A stretch of DNA of 64,000 nt. It comes from Paulinella micropora. Its lineage: Eukaryota; Cercozoa; Imbricatea; Euglyphida; Paulinellidae. The stretch lies in NCBI GenBank assembly GCA_019918135.1, contig WBZZ01003063.1:41884-105883 (forward strand). Reading direction: 5' to 3'. Under the pieces are notes generated by a model that ran no database searches, had not been told where the DNA came from, and saw only the letters and a list, made by a program, of their open reading frames with translations. A program made the position numbers and the translations under genes. Shown here piece by piece: positions 57,284-64,000 of the stretch (positions are counted from its first letter, which is position 1; each line of letters begins with the position of its first letter).

Positions 57284-58950
57284 ATGCCGCTAGCCGCAAG
57301 CGCCACGGACCAGGGCGGCCCGCCCCTGGCGGCGTGGGCCGCGCTCAGGGACAGCCTGGGCTGGACGGGGCTGCCGGGCCTGGCCGCCACGTGCCCGGAG
57401 TGGCGCGGGCTGCTGCTCCGGCCTAGCACTTGGACACGCTTCCGCTGCCCGGCGCTGCGCCTCGTCACCGCGGCGGACGGCGCCCGGTTTCTAGCCGTAG
57501 CCGGCAACGCCTGGGCCACCGCCCGGCTCGAAGTTCCCCTGCTGGTGCTCGAGGCGAGCGGGCTGGCGGCCCTGCAGGGCCGCCGGTTCCCGGGCCTCAT
57601 GGTGCAGAGGTTGGAACTAGAGGGCGCCACCGACGCGGCCCTCGAGAGCGCGACCCGGGCCTTTCCCGGACCCAGCAGATCCGGCTTGGCGACAGCGACC
57701 AAGTCACCGACCACGGGTTGGCGTGCCTAGCCCGGCTGCGCGACTTGCGGAAGCTGGAGCTCATCGCCTGCGGGCCGCTGACTGGCGCCACTTTGTCCCA
57801 GCTACGGGGCCTCCGGTACCTGGAGGTTGACACGACCAGGCTCGACGACCACGGGCTGCAGCAGCTGACCGAGCTGCCCGGCCTGCAGCACCTCAGCCTC
57901 AAATTCTGCGCCTGCCTGACCGTGCGTGGGTTCAAGGACCTGGGGCAGAAGCTGGCCGGCCTGCGGGTACTGCGCCTCGAGGGGGACGATAACGATCTGA
58001 CCGATGAGGTGCTGCTACAGGGGCTGCAGGGGCTGCACGGCCTCGAGAAGCTCAGCCTCCGCAGTTGCCAGAGGCTCACCTCCGCCGTGATCCCGGGCCT
58101 GCGGCAGCTTGCCGGCCTGCGGCAGCTGGACCTCGTGCACTGTGCTTGGCTGACCGACGCCGGGCTGGCTAGCCTCGTGCAGACGCTGCCGGACCTGCAG
58201 GGTCTGGGCTTGAAGTTCTGTTCGGGGTTCTCGGCCGCCGGGCTGTGGCACCTGGGGGCCCTCCGCCGCTTGCGACGGCTGAACCTCGCGGGTTGTTCCA
58301 ACCTGCAAAGCCCGTGGCTAAGACACCTGCCAACGCTGCCGTCCTTGCGGCAGCTCGATCTCAGCCAGTGCTCCGGCTTGACCGACGGGGAGCTAGAGCA
58401 GCTGCCTAACCTAGAGGAGCTCAGGCTTGGCTTCAGCGGTTGGCTGACCGGCGCCGGGCTGGCGCACTTGCAGCCGCTGCAGAGGTTGCGACGACTTGAT
58501 CTGAACGGCTGTGCTAAACTCACCAACCAGGATTTGTCGAGGCTGCCGCACAGCCTGGAGGAGCTCGATCTGTGTGGCTGCCGCTTACTCCAGGACGAGG
58601 GGCTGGCGTGCCTGCGGGCGTTGCATCAGCTTCGGCAGCTTAGGCTCAGCGGACACAACCAATTCACCGACCGCGGACTGGCATACTTGGGACAACTACG
58701 GGAGCTGCGGCGGCTCTTGCTCAGCCAGCGCCGCGGGCTCACCGAACAGGGTCTGTCGAAGCTGCCGGCCGGGCTGGAGCAGCTGGACCTTAGCTACTCC
58801 GGCTGGCTCACGGACAAGGGGCTGCGAAAGCTGCGCACCAAACACGGGCTGCAACGCCTCGGGCTGACCGGGTGCAATGAGATCACGCGCGGAGCGGTAC
58901 AAGAGCTGTTGCGCGCACGGCCGGCCTTACAAGTAGAGGGACTCTCTTAG
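57284..58950 (+). CDS. F-box-like/LRR protein (paralogue 3), one-base frame break
   Basis: Starts MPLAASATDQGGPPLAAW and follows the family N-terminus to about 57668. There CCCGGACCCAGC corresponds to CCCGGCACCCAGC in the 54960 gene; one C is missing, which ends the frame at 57730. From the same point the other frame continues RLGDSDQVTDHGLACLARLRD through about 15 leucine-rich repeats to VEGLS and TAG at 58950. With the base restored the protein would be full-length, so this is a recent mutation or a sequencing error. Confidence 0.7.
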
Positions 58951-59252
58951 GCAAGGGGGGGGCTGCACCAAGCAGCCGCCGTCCTTTCCCTCCTCCCCTC
59001 CTGGGCCTGAACCCCCGGCTCTCGCTCGTGCGGGGCTTCGGCCGCGCCAGCGGCCAACCGGCGGACAGGACACTATTCCTACCAACCTCGGGAGGGGGGG
59101 GGGGGTGAGAAAAAAGGAGGGAAAGAGCAGCCGGCGGGGTTTATTTAGTAAAAAGGCAACGACAAAGACCGCGTGGCGCTCACGCTACTGCCGAATCGCC
59201 CCCACTCACTCGTGTCCCCGGCAGCATCGTACGCCTTATTGAAGCTCCAAAC
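58951..59252. other. Intergenic, no gene seen
   Basis: GC-rich DNA with a G-run at about 59093-59104 between two convergently transcribed genes. Confidence 0.5.
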
Positions 59253-60191
59253 TCACGACACTTTCTCCAAGTCAGCCAAAACATCGCGCTTCAGGCTTAG
59301 CTCCTTGACCAGACGCTGGAGCCAAGACGCTGCTGTAGCTAGCTCGGTATACTTTGCGAAGGGGGCACCCCCGGTGCCGTAGTTTGTACTTTGCTGGTGT
59401 TCTTCATTAGCCTCTCTGCAGACTGTTTCCAATCTTTCGTTTGCAGTTCGAAGCTCTGTCTCCGCCGCGCTCACAGAGTCGATGCCCTGTCCTTGTCCCC
59501 AGTCGTCAATTAACCGGCGCAGGGCTTCTGCTTTCCCTCCCACTTGTTCCAATTCCCGTGTAACCTCCGCCATGGCACTATACTGGAGCTGGCTGGTATA
59601 TTTTGCTTCAATTCCGCTTTCTGTTTGTTGCACTTTTTCCTGTGCCGCTGCCTCTTGGCGGGCGAGGGATTCAAGCATTTTCTTGCCCGGCCCGATTTTC
59701 CTGCGCAAAAGTGCGATTTGTGCCACCACTTTCTCAGCCTTGCCTGTTTGCACTTTCACCGCGTCCAAAAGACGGTCGAATCTAACAGAGGGCAGTATCT
59801 GGGGCCTGAGCTTCCTGATCTGTGTGAGAACATCCAACAGAGCTCTCAACACCTCCGCTCTGCCGCTTGGGTCCTCTCCGCGATACAGTGCAGAGTCTGG
59901 CTTGGCCCACCAGAAATCAGAAAAACTTTCAGCAGCGGGACGGAAATCGTCGTCGTACCGGTCCGTTGTATACCAAAGCCGTAGCTTATCCATCAGTGTC
60001 CAAGTTTCTTCGTAGAAATAACTGTCGTGGTCACCAAGACTCTTCACCATTTCGCTCAGATCCGCTATCTCCTTATCCAGCTTACGCTTAGCCTGTTCGT
60101 GGATTTCTTTTCTTTCTCTGTCGGCCTGGGCGTGGACGCCAAAATCAACTGGCTGGCCCCCGGGCCCGCTGTCACAGTCCTGGCACTCCAT
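59253..60191 (-). CDS. Coiled-coil hypothetical protein
   Basis: 312 residues from MECQDCDSGPGGQPVDFG. It opens with CQDC, then long helices with heptad spacing (RKEIHEQAKRKLDKEIADLS, AVKVQTGKAEKVVAQIALL, AETELRTANERLETVCREAN) around a Trp/Tyr-rich segment (LRLWYTTDRYDDDF, FSDFWWAKPD). No membrane segment or catalytic motif. Base composition is less GC-biased than its neighbours. Intact; function unknown. Confidence 0.6.
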   Translation of the reverse strand: MECQDCDSGPGGQPVDFGVHAQADRERKEIHEQAKRKLDKEIADLSEMVKSLGDHDSYFYEETWTLMDKLRLWYTTDRYDDDFRPAAESFSDFWWAKPDSALYRGEDPSGRAEVLRALLDVLTQIRKLRPQILPSVRFDRLLDAVKVQTGKAEKVVAQIALLRRKIGPGKKMLESLARQEAAAQEKVQQTESGIEAKYTSQLQYSAMAEVTRELEQVGGKAEALRRLIDDWGQGQGIDSVSAAETELRTANERLETVCREANEEHQQSTNYGTGGAPFAKYTELATAASWLQRLVKELSLKRDVLADLEKVS

Positions 60192-60345
60192 CAGGTTGCT
60201 TTTTGTTGAGTCTTTTGATGGGGAGGAGAGAGAGGGTTTTATGTTTTACCCATTAGATCCAGAGGGGAGAGAAGAACGCCGCCGACGCCCGGCGGGCGGG
60301 GGGGGGGGGGGGGGACAGGCGCGTGCGGGGGCAGCCCCCACCCCC

Positions 60346-61853
60346 CTAACAGTCACAGTCCACGCCCGAGCACACCTCCCGGGCGCCGAGCCGGCACAGC
60401 AGCCGGCGTGCGACCTTGGGCCCCACCCGCCGCGGCCGCCCGCTCGCGGCGGCCGCGGGGACGGGGACGTCCGCCAGGTCCCGGCACGCGGCGTCGGCGC
60501 CCAGGCGGCGGCAGTGCCGCAACAGGTCCCCGGGCGCCGGGAAGCGCGCCTGCACGGCCCGCGCCACGCCGGGGCTCACGCCGCGCACGGCCCCGTACAG
60601 CGCCCGCCGCTCGCCGCCCGGCCCGGCCCCCCGGTGCTGCCTGACCCGTTCCACTGCGCGCGCGTCGTCCAGCGCGTCCGCCCCCACGCCCGGGGGGGCC
60701 GCAGGGGTGCGGGCAGCGAGGCCCAGGCGCGGAACAGTGACAGCACGAGCACGGCCGTGTGCAGCACGTGCGCGCTCTCGAGGACAGGGAAACCGTCCTT
60801 GGCGGCCAGGCTGCTGGCGAGCGAGCGCAGCGTGCGCAGGCGCTCCCTGGCCGGCTGGGCACCGCCCAGGGTCAGGACACGCGCGCGCTTCAGGGGCCGG
60901 AGCGCGGGGTCCTCGCAGCGAGCGGCGGGGGCCAGGAGCCAGCCCGGCGACTCGAGCAGGTAGCCAGCGCACCCCGGCCGCTGAGCCCACACCGCCCGCA
61001 GCGCCTCGCGCTGCTTGGTAAACTTGCCGCTGTGCAGGGCTTGCAGTGCGTCGTCCGCGCGCTTGCGCTCCCAGACGCGCGCGGGGCGGCCCTCCCAGCG
61101 GAACTCCACGTCCCCCACGGCCAGCGCCTCGCGGCGGGCGAAAGGGAGCGGGCCGAGCAGCGCCGCCAGCTGCCGCTCGCGGCTGTCCACGACCAGGACG
61201 CAGGCGGCGGGCGGCAGCGGGCCCGGGGACAAGCGCGCCAGTTCGGCCGCCGCTTCCTCCCGGTAGTGTTCGACCGCGCTGGTGGCCACCCCGGGCAGGT
61301 GCTGCGCCTGGACGACCGCCGCCTGCCAGCCCGTCTGCAGCAGGAACTGGTGCCAGAAGGCCGTCTTGGGCTGCGTGCCGCAGGCCGAGCCCTGCCGCAG
61401 CCAGCGCCCCAGCCCGGCACGCGCGCTCGCCGGGCAGTACGAGAGGGCCAGCTCGGCCGTCGCGGCCGCGGCCGCACTGCCCAGCAGCGGGGCACGCTCG
61501 GCTCCCGCGCCCGCCGGTGGCGGCGGCGGCAGCGGGGCACGCTCGGCTCCCGCGCCCTCCGGGAGCAGCGGGGCACGCCCGGCTCCCGCGCCCGCCGCCG
61601 GCGGCGGCGGGGCACGCTCGGCTCCCGCGCCCGCTGGCGGTGGCGACGGCAGGGCACGCCCGGCTCCCGCGCCCGCTGGCGGTGGCGACGGCAGGGCACG
61701 CCCGGCTCCCGCGCCCGCCGGCGGCGGCGGTAGGGCACGCTCGGCTCCCGCGCCCTCCGGGAGCAGCGGGGCAGGCCCGGCGGCTCCCGCGCCTGGTGGC
61801 GGCGGCAGCGGGACACGCTCGGCGGCGGCAGCGTCTGGGGGCGTCGTCAGCAT
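60346..61853 (-). CDS. ERCC4-type nuclease with HhH tail in another frame
   Basis: The start is placed at 61853 (MLTTPPDAAAAERVP); an in-frame Met at 62102 is possible but adds only Pro/Arg-rich sequence. After Pro/Ala repeats (GAGAERAP units) comes the ERCC4 fold: VLVVDSRERQ, ALAVGDVEFRW, VWERKRADDALQALHSGKFTKQ and YLLESPG, matching the nuclease motif with its ERK. At a run of seven G (about 60694-60700) the frame breaks. The other frame to 60346 gives LYGAVRGVSPGVARAV and RRVGPKVARRLLCRLGA, a tandem helix-hairpin-helix domain. ERCC4 plus HhH is the MUS81/XPF arrangement for cutting branched DNA. Confidence 0.7.
61500..61830 (-). repeat. In-gene Pro/Ala repeat coding array
   Basis: About nine imperfect 30- to 42-bp units rich in GGCTCCCGCGCCCGC on the plus strand encode GAGAERAP.. 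modules in the N-terminal part of the nuclease gene. Unit number may vary between individuals or assemblies. Confidence 0.7.
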
Positions 61854-62187
61854 CGGGGGCGCGCTGGGTGGTGCCAGGACCGACCTAATGTGTCCTAAGG
61901 CAGGAACTCGCGGGAGGGGACGCCGGGCGGGGGCTCGCGGCGGACCAGGGGTGGCCGGGGGCGCTTTCCCTCTCCCGCCTCCTCTGGGCCGCCGCCGGGG
62001 CCCCGGCAGGGAGGGGGCAGGGAAGGGGCGGAGGCAGGAGGACCACCTCCTCTCCCCCGTCGTGCCTCCCCTCCCCTTCCCGCGTTCGATCGCCTGGGCC
62101 ACGCCGGGCGCGGCCCGAGGTACCTAGTCAAAGAGCAACACCACCGAGCCCGGGGCTACTCCCGTGCCTTTGCGCTTAGCAGTTTCC

Positions 62188-63123
62188 ATGCAAGACTACT
62201 GTATTGGTTGCCAGAAAGATGTGGCCCAGGACCGGACGGGCGAATGGTTCATGCGTATCCTCTCGCTGGTGGAGGCCTGTGTGTACGGCTGGTTTGCCAA
62301 GCTCGCGTTCGTGGACCTCGCGGACGCATTTCCTGACCAAGCCTTCGTCAAGACCGTGCAAGCCCTCGTGCTGTTGGAAATCATCCTGATTGGGCTGCAC
62401 TTAGTGTGTACCCTGGGGTGCTGCCTGGCCAAGGGAGCCACTCGTGAGGGCTTCAACGCGTTGGAAACCGACGAACCCCGGGAGGACACCGCGAAGATGA
62501 CGCGGAGGGCGCCGGTGCTGGGGGTACCGGCCGAGCTCGTCTGGGAGCCCAATGTCCTGCGCGCGCTGCGTTGGGCACTGTCCTCGACGTTGGCAGCAGT
62601 GGTCGTGTACCAAGTCCTGGCTGACCCTAGCCCGGCCAGCCAGGCCTGTGTCATCTTAGCCGGTGTCTTCGGGGCCCTGCTGTTTGCCTCCGCCTTGCTG
62701 GTCGCGTGGAGCACCCCCAGCCACTCGTCGCGAACGCAGGGCCTCTGCTCCCCGGGCTGCGCTTCCATGGTCCTGAGCGGCTGTGCCTTCGCGCAGACCA
62801 TCAGTCTGCTGATCTTTTATGCTACTAATACCGAGCAGGCACTGCGGTGGGTGAACGTGGCGTTCTGGGGTCCCGTCTGGTGGTACTGGACGGTGGTCTG
62901 CGGACTGTTAATATTGTGGGCCCTGGCCGGTGTCATATTCAGCGGCGACGAGGCGGCGGGCTATCACTGCTACACCTGTTGGCCGTCCTACGACTGCATG
63001 CACCCTTGCAGCGAAAAGGTCCTCCCGGTGTGGAGAGAGGCCCTGGCGCACTACTCGCTCCTGTCGTGGTGCGCCTTCGTAGGCAACGTGCTATTGGTGG
63101 GCATGCTCTGCAGTGCCCTGTAG
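62188..63123 (+). CDS. Polytopic membrane protein, unknown
   Basis: 311 residues from the ATG at 62188 (MQDYCIGCQKDVAQDRTGEW). CIGC near the N-terminus. Hydrophobic segments near residues 58-80, 132-150, 153-175, 190-212, 225-250 and 290-310 indicate about six membrane spans. A CYTCWPSYDCMHPC cysteine cluster lies before the last span. No transporter or channel signature recognised. Intact and intronless; it diverges from the nuclease gene. Confidence 0.65.
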   Translation: MQDYCIGCQKDVAQDRTGEWFMRILSLVEACVYGWFAKLAFVDLADAFPDQAFVKTVQALVLLEIILIGLHLVCTLGCCLAKGATREGFNALETDEPREDTAKMTRRAPVLGVPAELVWEPNVLRALRWALSSTLAAVVVYQVLADPSPASQACVILAGVFGALLFASALLVAWSTPSHSSRTQGLCSPGCASMVLSGCAFAQTISLLIFYATNTEQALRWVNVAFWGPVWWYWTVVCGLLILWALAGVIFSGDEAAGYHCYTCWPSYDCMHPCSEKVLPVWREALAHYSLLSWCAFVGNVLLVGMLCSAL

Positions 63124-63437
63124 GCCCTCCCTGCCCCCCGCCCCGGCACCCGACCAGCGGGCCAGCGCCCGCCTGGCCGAGGACGGCGCTAGGCCGGGGC
63201 CGGGGGAAAAGGAGAAGGGAAGGGGGCCGGGGGAAAAGGAGAAGGGAAGGGGATCGAGAGAAGGGAAGGGGATCGAGAAGGGAAGGGGCGGAGGGCCGGG
63301 GCGGGAGCGTGCCGGGAGGCGGGCCGGGGGGGGCCGGGGGTGGGGAGGGGGGGGGGAGCGTGCCGGGAGGGCCGGAGGGCCTTCCCCTCCGCTCCCCTCA
63401 CGCCCGGGCCAGCCAGAAAACCGCTGTGCGAGCTACG
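63124..63437. repeat. G-rich tandem repeats
   Basis: GGGGGAAAAGGAGAAGGGAAG-type units repeat at about 63200-63290, followed by GGGAGCGTGCCGGGAGG twice (about 63302 and 63354). No gene supported. Confidence 0.6.
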
Positions 63438-64000
63438 ATGCAAGACCTGGCGGCGGGCCTAGCGGACCACGGGCTGCGGGCGGCCGGGGAGGCGGAGAAC
63501 GGAGGCCACCGGGCCTCAAGCGCACCAAGCTGACGCCGGAGCTGGACCTGGCCTGGTTCGAGGACCAGGTGTTCTCGCCCCTGATGGCGGCCTTCCGGCT
63601 GGTCACGGACGAGCGGGGCGTCAGCACGCTGGGGCGGGCGGTGGAGTGTACTTACATCACGGTCGCCCGGCGCAAACAGGAGCACCGGGGGCGACCGGGG
63701 GGGCCGGGCCCCAAGGCGGTCCAGAGCAGTGTCGTCACTCTGCAGGTCCGCTTCTTCGGCGCCGGCCACCACGATACGCAGACCGGGGCCAGGATGGACT
63801 TTACGGAGGAGGCGTTACTCCGGCGGCGCCAGGACTGGTCACGGCAGGGGCTGGCGGTGCTAGGGCTCCAGACCTACCCTTTCAGCCCCCTGACCACGCG
63901 AGGCGAAGGCTTCCTGCGGCAGTGGAAAGAGCTGGCCCGGCGCCACTGCATCCACCAATCCCCCTTCCGGGAGTTTGCGGAGATATCTTTGCCCGCTGGC
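63438..64000 (+). CDS. Partial unknown protein at window edge, possible frame break
   Basis: An ATG at 63438 (MQDLAAGLADHGLRAAG) begins a frame that stops at 63533. From about 63515 the -1 frame stays open to the window end with strong protein character (LKRTKLTPELDLAWFEDQVF, GRAVECTYITVARRKQE, VVTLQVRFFGAGHHDTQ, MDFTEEALLRRRQDW). A G/C-run near 63485-63515 may hide one base. The start is therefore uncertain and the 3' end lies outside. No family recognised. Confidence 0.45.

Noticed and set aside
46832-64000. Right-hand block as an integrated giant virus
   Set aside because: High GC, lack of introns, an F-box/LRR expansion and an ERCC4 nuclease would fit, but no viral hallmark (capsid, packaging ATPase, viral polymerase) is visible, so a host origin is equally possible.

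Overview
This is eukaryotic DNA, most likely from a protist or alga. Several genes carry short spliceosomal GT-AG introns, mostly about 50 to 70 nt. There are also (TAA)n-tailed repeats, one family with a tRNA-like head, two decayed copia-type Gag genes, and an integrated polinton-like virus (PLV). The window has three compositional blocks: a mixed-composition mobile-element graveyard (1 to about 33,900), an AT-rich PLV (about 33,900 to 46,831), and a very GC-rich, apparently intronless block (46,832 to 64,000). No species can be named from the sequence alone.

Block 1 starts with a broken copia-like Gag on the minus strand (1-1567). Two large terminal-inverted-repeat (TIR) elements follow. 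The first, 3545-12065, has TIRs starting TGAC and a 5-bp target duplication TCACA. It carries a minus-strand gene with a SET-like region and six HGxGCxCxxC repeats, and a plus-strand DDE-transposase-like gene (DUF7869-like) ending in SAP and RanBP2-like zinc-finger modules. The second, 12891-26903, has roughly 400-bp TIRs and a 4-bp duplication ATAC. It carries a seven-exon gene that fuses a SET domain to a DDE transposase-like domain and a SAP-like tail, plus two minus-strand genes with Lys/Glu-rich helices. Its centre is filled with (TAA)n-tailed repeats inserted into each other's tails and a tandem array of 340-bp palindromic units. The second element split an older locus whose coding sequence resumes at 26904 and continues, decaying, to about 31015. 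A second Gag remnant with CCCH fingers lies at 31994-33880.

Block 2 is a PLV with a rve integrase, a DUF5754-like protein, a large fibre with a C-terminal S74 chaperone, a membrane protein, and a packaging ATPase, basic core protein, adenain-type protease, penton protein and major capsid protein in the order usual for a morphogenesis module. No DNA polymerase or primase-helicase is visible. The capsid gene stops after about 176 codons where GC-rich DNA begins, so the element is truncated or the contig is misjoined. The protease and penton genes carry one-base frame breaks.

Block 3 holds an unrecognised 844-residue protein, a tandem family of F-box-like/leucine-rich-repeat genes (four, plus a 3' fragment), a coiled-coil protein, an ERCC4-type nuclease whose helix-hairpin-helix tail lies in another frame, a polytopic membrane protein and a partial gene at the right edge. 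Several single-base frame breaks occur in all three blocks, often next to homopolymers. Some may be assembly errors rather than mutations.
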